A DNA stretch of 64,000 bases from contig NZ_JAMXLE010000001.1 of assembly GCF_024055895.1 (NCBI RefSeq), positions 2,410,698 to 2,474,697 on the forward strand. Direction: 5' to 3'. The stretch comes from Rhizobium sp. L1K21 (GTDB taxonomy: Bacteria > Pseudomonadota > Alphaproteobacteria > Rhizobiales > Rhizobiaceae). Every line of letters starts with the position of its first letter. Position 1 is the stretch's first letter. The notes beneath the pieces were generated by a model, which did no database searches, was not told the origin of the DNA, and saw only the letters and a list, made by a program, of their open reading frames with translations. Positions 8,347-16,699 of this stretch are shown here, piece after piece. A program made the position numbers and the translations under genes.

Positions 8347-9020
8347 GCGATCTCAATCCTCGTTGCAAAGAGCTTTGATCTGTCCGTTCCCATCGGATCG
8401 TTCCAGAAGGCTTCGGTCAGCTGCGACTGGTTTTGGGAGATCACTTCATCGGGATCAGGGCGGACAACCTTGTGGGTGCATTTTTTGAAGGCCTTGCCCT
8501 CCACCATCATGTCACCGTCGGTTGGGAAATCCATGGCCGTATAAAGGGTGGGGTCGTAAACGCCGAAACTCATATTGCCTTTCAGGGGCATTTTCACTTT
8601 TGGCTCGGCGGCGAAGATCAGCAGAAGCTGGCCATCCTTGTAGTCGGCGATCATCTGTGAGGGTTTCTTGACCGTGATGTTCTTGCCGTTCTGGGTGATG
8701 TTGAGGAAGTAATCATATTCCTGCATGGAATCGAGCACCACTGCACCGACATCGGCCAGCTCGCTATGGTCGAGCTGATTGTCGGCGTTCTTGTCGAAAT
8801 CGAGAAGAACGGAGGAGGAGAACACCTCGTCGAAACGCCAGACATTGCGCAGCTCCGAAACCGTTCCGTCGTCGCCGGCGACAATTTCCAGATGCGCCTC
8901 GGCGAAAATGTGCGGATGAGCAAAGGCAGCACACGGGAAGAACACGATGGCCGCCGCCAAACGAAAGATCGTCGTTTTCAAGATTCGGTTCCCAGTGAAA
9001 GACCTCAACGGCGATTCCAT
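8334..9020 (-). CDS. DUF1007 family periplasmic protein with EF-hand-like loop
   Basis: A 228-residue secreted protein: signal peptide to about residue 34, then mature start HPHIFAEAHLE, a His-led motif typical of DUF1007 (ZevA-like). A canonical 12-residue EF-hand loop, DKNADNQLDHSE, lies at about 76-87 (bases 8760-8795), with D/N/D/Q/D/E at positions 1, 3, 5, 7, 9 and 12, suggesting calcium binding. It precedes and overlaps the NicO transporter, so it probably delivers or receives the metal. A TTG at residue 14 is an alternative start that would give a more usual signal peptide length. Confidence 0.85.
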   Translation of the reverse strand: MESPLRSFTGNRILKTTIFRLAAAIVFFPCAAFAHPHIFAEAHLEIVAGDDGTVSELRNVWRFDEVFSSSVLLDFDKNADNQLDHSELADVGAVVLDSMQEYDYFLNITQNGKNITVKKPSQMIADYKDGQLLLIFAAEPKVKMPLKGNMSFGVYDPTLYTAMDFPTDGDMMVEGKAFKKCTHKVVRPDPDEVISQNQSQLTEAFWNDPMGTDRSKLFATRIEIACGS

Positions 9021-9092
9021 ACAATTGAGACCGAAATGGGGTCAATGCCGGCGCAAGCGGTTGCATGCACCAGTTTGTCGCATGGAACCCGC

Positions 9093-9722
9093 TTACGTTT
9101 TTGAGGTCAGGAGTTTGAAGCCCGCAAAGACGAAGAAGCAGCCCAGAAAACTCTCCACCCAGGAGCGGAACCGCACGAGCAGATTGCGGATCGGCGGGGA
9201 TGAGAGCAGCAGGGCATATCCGCCATGGCCAACGAAGGAATTGACGAACGCAACGGCAATGAAGAGCGCGATGATGGGTGCCGGTGCGTTGCCGATGCCG
9301 CCGACACCGGCAATGGCCAGCCAGAAGGCGATCGCCTTCGGGTTGGAAATCTGCAGCAGAAAACCATCAAGCCCGGTGCGGCGCATGCTTTTTGCCGGGT
9401 TTGCCGTAAACGCGATCGGCGGATTTTTCAGCGCCTTGCCGAATGCCTTGAAGGCCAGCCAGAAAAGGTAAGCAGCGCCCAGGAGGCGAACCGCGGTCAT
9501 GAAGACGGCGACATCGGCAAAGAGAACGGCAATGCCGAGCGCAGTGGCGGTGGAAAGAATGATGGAACCACAGGCAATCCCGAAGGCCGTCATCAATGCG
9601 GGCGCACGGCCACTGCTGGTGGCCACGCCAAGGATCAGCATGACGCTTGGCCCCGGCGAAAAAACACCCATGAGCTGGATGGACCAGGCGAGCAAAAGTT
9701 TCGGCAAATATTCAGCAATCAC
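9093..9722 (-). CDS. LysE/RhtB-family amino acid exporter
   Basis: About 209 residues with six hydrophobic segments and the family pattern SPGPSVMLILGVATSSGRAPAL near the N-terminus, plus SNPKAIAFWLA in the middle. LysE/RhtB proteins export amino acids or homoserine-type metabolites across the inner membrane. The GTG start at 9722 is chosen because AAAGG lies eight bases upstream; the frame extends 13 codons further. It stands between the metal-transport pair and a LysR regulator on the same strand. The substrate is not predictable. Confidence 0.87.
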   Translation of the reverse strand: MIAEYLPKLLLAWSIQLMGVFSPGPSVMLILGVATSSGRAPALMTAFGIACGSIILSTATALGIAVLFADVAVFMTAVRLLGAAYLFWLAFKAFGKALKNPPIAFTANPAKSMRRTGLDGFLLQISNPKAIAFWLAIAGVGGIGNAPAPIIALFIAVAFVNSFVGHGGYALLLSSPPIRNLLVRFRSWVESFLGCFFVFAGFKLLTSKT

Positions 9723-9833
9723 AATCAAAACCTTTCGACAAAATCGGCATGCAAGCCGCAATCGGCTTTCATGAAAAGGCTATCATGCACATTGCGTAAA
9801 TGTTTCGATTAAGACCGAAGTGTTACCGCGCGT

Positions 9834-10727
9834 TCAATCGCACTTCTTGAACCAGTTAGTCAGGAAGTCGACAAGCGCGCGCACCTTTGCCGGCAGATAG
9901 CGGCGATGAGGATAGATGGCATAGATGCCAGATTCCGACAGCATGTAATCCTGGAGCAGCGGGACCAGTTCACCCTTTTCAAGACTGCTGGCGGCAACGA
10001 AGTCGGGCAGCAGTGCGACACCCAGACCGCTGAGCGCCGCGCGCAGTGTTGACGGCGGGCTGTTGATTTCGAGCGGGCCTTTGACATTGACCGAGTAGGA
10101 ATTGCCGTCCTTGTCGCGGAACGGCCAGTTGGCACGATTTCTGCTGTTTGTATCAATCAGGCACGGCACGCGTGCCAGGTCTTCGGGCGTCTCGATGGGG
10201 CCGTACTTCTCGACGAAGGCGGGCGTCGCGCAGATGATGACACTGAAATCTGCGAGTTTCTTGGCAATGAGACCGGAATCCTGAAGCCGGGTGATGCGGA
10301 TGGCGAGGTCGAAACCCTCCTCCACCAGATCGACGAAGCGATCTTCAGCGCTGATTTCCAACCGCACTTCCGGGTTCTGGATGACGAAATCGATGAGCGC
10401 CTGGCCGGCCTCGGCGTCGGCGAAGGTGCGGGGGACCGATATTTTCAAGCGGCCCTTCAGATCGGAATTGGTCTCGCGCACGAGATCGGCAAGATCGTCG
10501 ATTTCCTTCAGGATCGCAGAGGCCGAGGCATAATAGGTGCGGCCAGCATCGGTCAGCGAAAATTGCCGGGTCGTCCGGTTCAATAAAAGCGCACCCACCT
10601 CGTCTTCAAGCTCGCGCACATATTTGGACAGCAGGGCCTTGGAGCGTCCCTGTTTCCGTGCCGCTGCGGAAAAACCTTGTGCATCAACCACATCGATAAA
10701 TGCGCGAATGCGGGTGAGTGTATCCAT
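9834..10727 (-). CDS. LysR-family transcriptional regulator
   Basis: A 297-residue regulator with an N-terminal winged helix-turn-helix (about 3-62, GFSAAARKQGRSKALLSKYVRELE) and a C-terminal periplasmic-binding-like effector domain (about 90-295). The ATG at 10727 is chosen because GGAG lies nine bases upstream. The gene is divergent from the ornithine decarboxylase leader and lies upstream of the LysE exporter on the same strand, about 70 bases away. It could control either; LysR proteins usually act on a divergent neighbour. The effector is unknown. Confidence 0.9.
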   Translation of the reverse strand: MDTLTRIRAFIDVVDAQGFSAAARKQGRSKALLSKYVRELEDEVGALLLNRTTRQFSLTDAGRTYYASASAILKEIDDLADLVRETNSDLKGRLKISVPRTFADAEAGQALIDFVIQNPEVRLEISAEDRFVDLVEEGFDLAIRITRLQDSGLIAKKLADFSVIICATPAFVEKYGPIETPEDLARVPCLIDTNSRNRANWPFRDKDGNSYSVNVKGPLEINSPPSTLRAALSGLGVALLPDFVAASSLEKGELVPLLQDYMLSESGIYAIYPHRRYLPAKVRALVDFLTNWFKKCD

Positions 10728-10821
10728 GATCAATGTCTCCGGTTTGTTCAGTATATATGGACCACAACCTGACTAATCAATCTTCGAATTTTTTTGCTTG
10801 GGGTCCAAAAAATTCTTGAAA

Positions 10822-10914
10822 ATGACAACGAACACCCTTAAGTGTCCCCTTGCCCAAAGTCGCACGTGCCTGTGGGTGTCCGCCGACCCTCGAACTGGAC
10901 AAAAGCAGTCCTAA
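10822..10914 (+). CDS. Candidate 30-residue leader peptide upstream of ornithine decarboxylase
   Basis: A short frame beginning MTTNTLKCPLAQ and ending GQKQS with TAA. It lies at the 5' end of the odc leader, upstream of all the stem-loops. There is no good Shine-Dalgarno sequence; the start is preceded by an A-rich stretch. In Escherichia coli a leader peptide (SpeFL) senses ornithine upstream of speF, which is a functional precedent without sequence similarity. The call rests on position and an intact frame only. Confidence 0.3.
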   Translation: MTTNTLKCPLAQSRTCLWVSADPRTGQKQS

Positions 10915-11262
10915 GGTGAGGTCATCGGTAAGGTACCTGGAACTAACCGCTCCAGTCGCTCTTCCGGCCAACCGGAAAAGTGAGGACATCTTGAAGCAAC
11001 GACGGTGCGGGCCTTTCTAGTGTCTGCCGGCTTTCCAACAGCCGGGGTTACGAGATGAGGCACACATCTTCATTGCCGGAAGTGCGGTTGGGACCACCCC
11101 TCCAATCCAAGGCAGACAAAGCGAATGATCGCGCGGATTTTCCGTGTGCTCGTTCAAACGCCGTGTAAGCGTTCGTAAAAGGTTCCGGGGTCTCCACCGG
11201 CTGGTTCCTTCGACGATCTCTGACACCCTTTGTCCTACCGGCTTTTTGCCGGAGAATTTGAA
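10915..11262 (+). promoter_or_regulatory. Structured 5' leader of ornithine decarboxylase (speF-motif-like)
   Basis: About 350 bases without a gene, rich in base-pairing. Stem TTCCGG/CCGGAA lies at 10962-10977 and CCGGCT/AGCCGG at 11027-11045. A long-range 8-bp pairing joins TGTCTGCC (11021-11028) and GGCAGACA (11111-11118). A hairpin CCGGC-TTTTT-GCCGG at 11238-11252 lies just before the Shine-Dalgarno region. The element ACCGGCT occurs twice (11196, 11237), so alternative pairings are possible. A conserved cis-regulatory speF RNA is known upstream of alphaproteobacterial odc genes, and the position fits. Identity with that Rfam family is inferred, not tested. Confidence 0.6.
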
Positions 11263-11288
11263 CCTTGGAACTCAGAGGAGATCCGACC

Positions 11289-12419
11289 ATGACGCAGCGC
11301 ATTATTGACTTCTTCAAAACCCGCCAGCCCGAAGGCCCTTGCCTGGTGGTGGACCTTGATGTCGTTGAAAACAACTTCAACGCATTCCGCCGCGCGCTGC
11401 CGAACTCCTCGATCTATTATGCCGTGAAAGCCAATCCGGCGCCGGAAATCCTGCGCCTTCTCGCTGGCCTGGGCTCCAATTTCGATTGCGCATCCGTTGC
11501 TGAAATCGAAATGGCGCTCAATGCCGGCGCAACGCCGAGCCGCATTTCCTTTGGCAACACGATCAAGAAAGAGCGCGATGTAGCGCGCGCTCATGCGCTC
11601 GGCGTTTCCCTTTTTGCTGTTGATTGCCATGAGGAAGTGGAAAAGATTGCCCGCGCCGCCCCTGGCGCCCGCGTGTTCTGCCGCGTTCTCACCGATGGCG
11701 AAGGCGCTGAATGGCCGCTGTCGCGCAAGTTCGGTTGCGTGCCGCAGATGGCTGTCGACGTGCTTGTCTATGCCCACCAGCTTGGCCTCACCTCTTACGG
11801 TGTATCCTTCCACGTTGGTTCGCAGATGACGAAACTCGACGCATGGGATTCGGCTCTTGCTGATGCAAAGCGCGTTTTCACCTCGCTTGCCAAGCAGGGC
11901 ATCGAGCTGAAGATGGTCAACATGGGCGGCGGTTTCCCGACGAAGTACCTGAAGGACATCCCGACGGCGGAAGCTTACGGCCAGGCGATCTTTGGTGCGC
12001 TGACCAAGCATTTCGGCAACCAGATACCGGAAACCATCATCGAACCGGGCCGCGGCATGGTCGGCAATGCGGGTATCATCAAGTCGGAAGTCGTGCTGAT
12101 TTCGAAGAAGTCCGACAATGACGCGCATCGCTGGGTCTATCTCGACATCGGCAAGTTCGGTGGTTTGGCCGAAACCATGGATGAGGCCATCCGCTATCCG
12201 ATCCGCACAGACCGTGACGGCGACGACATGGAGCCTTGCGTGCTGGCTGGCCCGACCTGCGATTCGGCGGACGTCATGTATGAAAAGAACATGTATCCGC
12301 TGCCGATCTCGCTCACCATTGGTGACGAGGTTCTGATCGAAGGCACAGGTGCCTACACGACCACCTATGCGGCTGTCGCGTTCAATGGTTTTGAACCGCT
12401 GAAGTCCTATTGCATCTAA
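11289..12419 (+). CDS. odc: Ornithine (lysine) decarboxylase, PLP-dependent, alanine-racemase fold
   Basis: A 376-residue enzyme of the eukaryotic-type ODC family that turns ornithine into putrescine; some alphaproteobacterial members also use lysine. The PLP lysine is in IYYAVKANPAP (K47). HVGSQ, GGGFP and EPGRGMVG for phosphate binding are present, and the active-site cysteine lies in GPTCDSADV near 327. A strong GAGGAG precedes the ATG at 11289; the frame extends eight codons upstream into the Shine-Dalgarno region. The long structured leader implies post-transcriptional control. A GNAT gene follows 210 bases downstream. Confidence 0.95.
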   Translation: MTQRIIDFFKTRQPEGPCLVVDLDVVENNFNAFRRALPNSSIYYAVKANPAPEILRLLAGLGSNFDCASVAEIEMALNAGATPSRISFGNTIKKERDVARAHALGVSLFAVDCHEEVEKIARAAPGARVFCRVLTDGEGAEWPLSRKFGCVPQMAVDVLVYAHQLGLTSYGVSFHVGSQMTKLDAWDSALADAKRVFTSLAKQGIELKMVNMGGGFPTKYLKDIPTAEAYGQAIFGALTKHFGNQIPETIIEPGRGMVGNAGIIKSEVVLISKKSDNDAHRWVYLDIGKFGGLAETMDEAIRYPIRTDRDGDDMEPCVLAGPTCDSADVMYEKNMYPLPISLTIGDEVLIEGTGAYTTTYAAVAFNGFEPLKSYCI

Positions 12420-12494
12420 CCGCGCCGGGCTCGCGAGGCAGAACGCCGCCGAGACCGCCACGAAACAGAGCAATTCCCCTCACCTGTTTGAAGG

Positions 12495-12515
12495 CCGGGC
12501 AGCAACGCTGCCCGG
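12495..12515 (+). terminator. GC-rich 9-bp hairpin downstream of odc
   Basis: CCGGGCAGC-AAC-GCTGCCCGG forms a perfect 9-bp stem 75 bases after the odc stop. No U-tract follows, so it may be an RNA-stabilising 3' structure or a weak terminator. A second imperfect stem (CCTCTCCCC/GGGGCGAGG, about 12531-12555) follows it. Confidence 0.35.
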
Positions 12516-12629
12516 TGCGAAACATCCTCTCCCCCTAGAACCGGGGCGAGGATCCCCTTGTCCAACCGCCGCGTCTTGCGGCACACGTTTCGAGCCGCAT
12601 GAACGGCACATGAAGTTCGGGAGAGCGCC

Positions 12630-13259
12630 ATGCTCACTGTTCTTGATATTCTTCCTCCGGTACGTGAGGCGACCTATCCGAAAGACGACGTTCTTCCGGT
12701 TGCGCCGAAGAGCGTTTACACGATCGAGCGCGAAACGCCCGCCGATGTCGTGGCGCGTGAGCGTCTGCTTGATATCGCCATGGGGCCGGATCGCCGCAAG
12801 AAGAGCTCGGAGAAACTGCGCCGCAACCGCGTGCCGGCGGAAGGACTTGCCTTTGTCGCACGCGATGAGAACGGTCAGTTGATCGGCACTGTGCGCCTGT
12901 GGGACGTTCATGCCGGTATCACACCGAAGGGTGCGCCATTGCCTGCCCTTCTGCTCGGCCCTCTGGCGGTCGATAGCGCCTATGAAGGGCGCGGTGTGGG
13001 CGGCGCGCTCATGCGCACGGCCGTCATGGAAGCCAAGCGGCTCGGCCATGGTGCGGTTCTTCTGGTGGGCGATGCGCCCTATTACGAGCGGTTCGGCTTT
13101 TTTGCCGACAAGACGGAAACGCTGATGATGCCGGGCCCGTTTCAGCGCGATCGTTTTCTGGCGCTCGAACTCATTGACGGATGGCTGCAGGGCGCCAGCG
13201 GCATGCTGACAGCAGCGGGCATCAAGCTCAGCAGAACCCCTCTCAGGAAGGCGGCCTGA
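12630..13259 (+). CDS. GNAT-family N-acetyltransferase
   Basis: A 209-residue protein with an acetyl-CoA-binding GNAT core: LGPLAVDSAYEGRGVGGALM (Q/RxxGxG/A-type loop) and YYERFGF near 150. An N-terminal extension of about 40 residues (DILPPVREATYPKDDV) is not part of the standard fold. The start has GGGAGAG upstream. It sits downstream of odc in the same direction, and such pairing is common in this order, so a polyamine-related substrate is possible but unproven. Confidence 0.88.
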   Translation: MLTVLDILPPVREATYPKDDVLPVAPKSVYTIERETPADVVARERLLDIAMGPDRRKKSSEKLRRNRVPAEGLAFVARDENGQLIGTVRLWDVHAGITPKGAPLPALLLGPLAVDSAYEGRGVGGALMRTAVMEAKRLGHGAVLLVGDAPYYERFGFFADKTETLMMPGPFQRDRFLALELIDGWLQGASGMLTAAGIKLSRTPLRKAA

Positions 13260-13305
13260 GCGGGTAGGCTGTTCCGCTGGACAATAGCGGAGCAGCTTCC
13301 ATGCC

Positions 13306-13350
13306 AGAACCGGTCACGTGTGGCGGCACGTGGCCGGTTCTGCGCGTTTT
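13306..13350 (+). terminator. Intrinsic terminator after odc/GNAT
   Basis: AGAACCGGTCACGTG pairs with CACGTGGCCGGTTCT across a six-base loop (one mismatch), followed by GCGCGTTTT. A weaker stem precedes it at about 13268-13296. It separates the odc/GNAT unit from the P-type ATPase promoter. Confidence 0.65.
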
Positions 13351-13357
13351 CCCAAAC

Positions 13358-13371
13358 TTGACACACATCAA
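13358..13371 (+). promoter_or_regulatory. FNR/FixK-like box upstream of P-type ATPase
   Basis: TTGACACACATCAA matches TTGA-N6-TCAA exactly. A TAGGGT hexamer at 13393-13398 would put the box centre at about -41.5 from a start site near 13406, the usual place for class II FNR activation. The gene begins at 13449. The geometry is inferred by eye. Confidence 0.55.
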
Positions 13372-13448
13372 GGTGCACATTGCCAGCGTGACTAGGGTCA
13401 GGACCGAGCCAGAAACGCCATGGCCTCGCTTGAGCGAGGGTTTTAGAG

Positions 13449-16007
13449 ATGCACCAACAGAACAAGTCGCACCAGCAAAAACCTGAAAGAGCATGCCTGA
13501 CCGGCCTGACGGAAGACGAGGCGAACGCAAGGCTTGCACAGGAGGGGCCCAATCAGCTCGCTTCGGATGGCAAACGCTCCGCATTTTCCATTGCAGCCGA
13601 CGTGCTTCGTGAGCCCATGCTGGCGCTGTTGCTTGCCGCCGCGGTTATCTATTTGCTGCTGGGCGACCTTGGAGAAGCCTTGATCCTGATGCTTTTTGCC
13701 ACCATGTCGGTCGGCATCACCTTCTATCAGGAGTTCAAGACCGAGCGTGTTCTGGAAACGCTCAAGAACCTCACCGGAACGCAGGCAATCGTCATTCGAG
13801 ACGGTCAACGCAGAAAGATCGCGGCTACTCAACTTGTGCGCGGCGATCTGATTGAAATTGGCGAAGGCGAGCGGGTTCCGGCCGACGCGCTTTTGCGCAC
13901 CAGCCATGACCTGCAAGCCGACGAGGCGCTGCTGACGGGTGAATCGGTGCCGGTGAGCAAGTTCGTTGTTGCGCAAAACGACGCTGAAACAAGCGACCGT
14001 CAGGGTTTTGTCTATTCCGGAACGATGATCGTGCGCGGCAGCGGGATTTGTGAAGTGACGGCGACCGGGCCGCGCAGCGAGCTTGGAAAAGTCGGCCAGT
14101 CGCTCAGCGGCATCAGCGAGGACCGGCCGCGAATGGCCGCCGAAATCTACCGTCTGGTGCGGATTTTCGCCGTGTTGGGTGCAGCGGCAAGCCTTTCGGC
14201 GGTTCTGCTTTACGGGCTCATCTATGACGACTGGCTTCAGGGCCTGCTTTCAGGCATTGCGCTTGGGATGTCGATGCTGCCGGAAGAGTTTCCGGTTGTC
14301 CTGACCGTGTTCATGGCCATGGGGGCATGGCGCATTTCCAAGGTGAAGGTTTTGACGCGGCGGGCGTCCGCGATTGAGGCGCTGGGCTCTGCGACCATAT
14401 TGTGCACCGACAAGACCGGCACCCTTACCCAAAACCGCATGTCGATTGTCTCGCTGGTTCTTGCCGATGGCACCGCATTCGACCTTTCCGATAGCTCAGA
14501 GCTGCCGAATGGCGACTTCACCCATATTCTCGGACGCGGCATTCTCGCCTGTTCGGTCAATCCATTCGACCCGATGGAGATTGCCTTTCATGACCATGCG
14601 GAGACGGTGTTTCCGGATGGGCATCCCGGCGAGAATGGTTGGACACTGGCGCAAGAATATGGTCTGCGCCGCGATCTTTTGGCGGTCACGCAGGTTTGGG
14701 ATACCAGAGACGAGGAGAAAATCAGCCTCGTTGTTGCCAAGGGCGCGCCAGAAGCCATTTTGCAGCTCTGCAAAATCGAGGGCGCGATGGCTAAGCGCAT
14801 TCTCCAGCAGGCAACGGACATGGCGCGGCGCGGCCAGAGGGTTCTCGGCATTGCCGAAGCCGGCCATTCGGGCGCAGACTGGCCTGAAACGCCGCATGGC
14901 TTCGACTTTTCCTTTCTCGGGCTGACGGGTCTTGCCGACCCACTGCGCGAACAGGTTCCCGAATCCATTGCACTTTGCCAGTCGGCAGGCTTGCGGGTGG
15001 TCATGATCACCGGCGACTATCCTGAAACCGCGCTTGCCATTGCCCGCAACGCTGGCATCAAGGGCGACGACGTGGTGACGGGAGCGATGCTAGGCGAACT
15101 CGATGATGCAGCGCTAACCCAGCGGATCAGAAGCGCCAATGTCTTCGCCCGCATCATGCCGGAACAGAAACTGCGTATCGTGAATGCCTTCAAGGCAGCC
15201 GGTGAAATCGTGGCGATGACCGGCGACGGCGTAAACGATGCGCCATCGCTGAAGGCCGCACATATCGGCATTGCCATGGGCAAACGCGGCACCGATGTTG
15301 CACGCGAAGCTTCGTCCATCGTGCTCATGGAAGATGACTTCACGGCCATTCCTGCGGCCATCAAGCTCGGACGGCGCATCTACGACAATATGCGCAAGGC
15401 TGCCATATTCATATTTGCCATTCACATTCCCATTGCAGGATTGGCTTTGTTGCCGCTTGTGTTTGGCATGCCATTCATTGTCGGGCCGATCCATATTGCG
15501 CTTCTGGAACTGGCTATTGACCCGACCTGCAGTCTGGTTTTCGAGGCTGAACGCGAAGAGCGGGATATCATGCGGCGGCCACCGCGCTCGCCGCGCGCGC
15601 GGCTTCTCCCTCGTCGTCTTGCCGCCTTTGCCTTCCTGCAGGGCATATCCGCCTTGCTGCTTTCGAGCGGCGTTTATCTCTTTGGCCTTCACGGAGGCCT
15701 GCCAGCCGAAGAGGTTCGCAGCCTCACATTTGTTGTTCTCGTGTTGAGCATTCTCGCCATTGTGCTGACAAACCGCACGTTCTCCGCCTCGTTGCGCTCT
15801 GAACTGACGCGGCCCAATTCGGCGTTGCTGGGGGTTGCAGGTCTGGTGGGTTTGATTACCGCGCTAGCGCTTGTCTGGCCGGCCTTCACGCGGCTTCTCG
15901 ACTTTGCGCCACTGACCCTGCAGCAATATGGTATTGCCGCGGCAAGCTTTGTGCTGTTTTTTGCGGCACTGACGGCTGCAAAGATGCTGCGATTTCGTCT
16001 CGGTTGA
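13449..16007 (+). CDS. Cation-translocating P-type ATPase (P2-like)
   Basis: An 852-residue, full-length ATP-driven cation pump. The actuator motif LLTGES lies at about 160 and the phosphorylation motif DKTGTLT at 321-327. KGAPE for nucleotide binding, MITGDYPETA, and TGDGVNDAPSLKAAHIGIAMG as hinge are all present, with about ten membrane segments. Helix M4 reads PEEFP instead of PEGLP of Ca2+ pumps, and M6 has ELAIDPTCSLVFE. The ion cannot be named; the overall type is closest to Ca2+/Mn2+ or related pumps. An FNR/FixK-like box upstream suggests induction at low oxygen. Confidence 0.92.
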   Translation: MHQQNKSHQQKPERACLTGLTEDEANARLAQEGPNQLASDGKRSAFSIAADVLREPMLALLLAAAVIYLLLGDLGEALILMLFATMSVGITFYQEFKTERVLETLKNLTGTQAIVIRDGQRRKIAATQLVRGDLIEIGEGERVPADALLRTSHDLQADEALLTGESVPVSKFVVAQNDAETSDRQGFVYSGTMIVRGSGICEVTATGPRSELGKVGQSLSGISEDRPRMAAEIYRLVRIFAVLGAAASLSAVLLYGLIYDDWLQGLLSGIALGMSMLPEEFPVVLTVFMAMGAWRISKVKVLTRRASAIEALGSATILCTDKTGTLTQNRMSIVSLVLADGTAFDLSDSSELPNGDFTHILGRGILACSVNPFDPMEIAFHDHAETVFPDGHPGENGWTLAQEYGLRRDLLAVTQVWDTRDEEKISLVVAKGAPEAILQLCKIEGAMAKRILQQATDMARRGQRVLGIAEAGHSGADWPETPHGFDFSFLGLTGLADPLREQVPESIALCQSAGLRVVMITGDYPETALAIARNAGIKGDDVVTGAMLGELDDAALTQRIRSANVFARIMPEQKLRIVNAFKAAGEIVAMTGDGVNDAPSLKAAHIGIAMGKRGTDVAREASSIVLMEDDFTAIPAAIKLGRRIYDNMRKAAIFIFAIHIPIAGLALLPLVFGMPFIVGPIHIALLELAIDPTCSLVFEAEREERDIMRRPPRSPRARLLPRRLAAFAFLQGISALLLSSGVYLFGLHGGLPAEEVRSLTFVVLVLSILAIVLTNRTFSASLRSELTRPNSALLGVAGLVGLITALALVWPAFTRLLDFAPLTLQQYGIAAASFVLFFAALTAAKMLRFRLG

Positions 16008-16114
16008 GATTGGTTACGGTTTGTGCACTTGCCAATCAGGCGCTGCCACTGATATCGGGCGGCACGATGCTGGCGAAAAGCCCGCTTGGCCGAAAAGTGC
16101 GTGACGAGAGTGAG

Positions 16115-16633
16115 ATGAGAATGACAGAACTGCACGACCGACTTGTGGCAATACTGCCCCTTTCGACGGAGAGAATGTCCATTCGGCTTCTTTCCAGCCA
16201 GGATTCAGAAGCACTCGCCCAAATGACCAACGATCCGAGGATTACCGGCGTTGTGCATTTCCTGCCTGACAATTTTACGGCGGATGATGCGCAGACGCTG
16301 ATCGTTGGCGACGGCACCGGGCGTGACAATTTTCTCGGTGGCTGGCTTTCCGAGACCGGAGAGTTGGCCGCGCTGATCGGGGTGCACCTGCATGAGAGCG
16401 GCGAGACCGAAATCGGTTATTGGGTAAAGGGTGACCTGCATGGCAGGGGTATCGCGACCGAAGCCGTTTCAGCTGTCATGGCCGCACTGAAGACCGCTTT
16501 CCCGGAACGGCGGCTGATTGCCGAATGCCGAACCGCCAATGTGGCATCCTGGAAATTGCTGGAAAAACTGGGCTTCAAAGGAACCGGCGAAGACGGTGCG
16601 CGACCCGGGCGCATGCGCCTTGTTCTGAGCTAG
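16115..16633 (+). CDS. GNAT-family acetyltransferase (RimJ/RimL-like)
   Basis: A 172-residue acetyltransferase of the RimJ/RimL type: TERMSIRLLSSQDSEALAQMTND at the N-terminus, EIGYWVKGDLHGRGIATEAV as the acetyl-CoA loop, and NVASWKLLEKLGF near the end. Start choice is uncertain: ATGs at 16115 and 16121 are both near GAG-rich sequence, and the frame runs up to 16004. It is alone between the ATPase and a convergent porin-like gene. The protein substrate is unknown. Confidence 0.85.
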   Translation: MRMTELHDRLVAILPLSTERMSIRLLSSQDSEALAQMTNDPRITGVVHFLPDNFTADDAQTLIVGDGTGRDNFLGGWLSETGELAALIGVHLHESGETEIGYWVKGDLHGRGIATEAVSAVMAALKTAFPERRLIAECRTANVASWKLLEKLGFKGTGEDGARPGRMRLVLS

Positions 16634-16660
16634 GTCACGGACTCATCCGTAACGTAGAAA

Positions 16661-16681
16661 GCCCCGCCAGAGAGGCGAGGC
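16661..16681. terminator. Hairpin between convergent GNAT and Omp genes
   Basis: GCCCCGCC-AGAGA-GGCGAGGC, seven of eight pairs. On the minus strand it is followed by TTTCT, so it probably serves the Omp gene. The plus side has no U-run. Confidence 0.5.
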
Positions 16682-16699
16682 TGATACGCCAGCGCGCGA

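Noticed and set aside
11235-12473. 412-codon minus-strand frame opposite odc
   Set aside because: Shadow of odc, which has all catalytic motifs.
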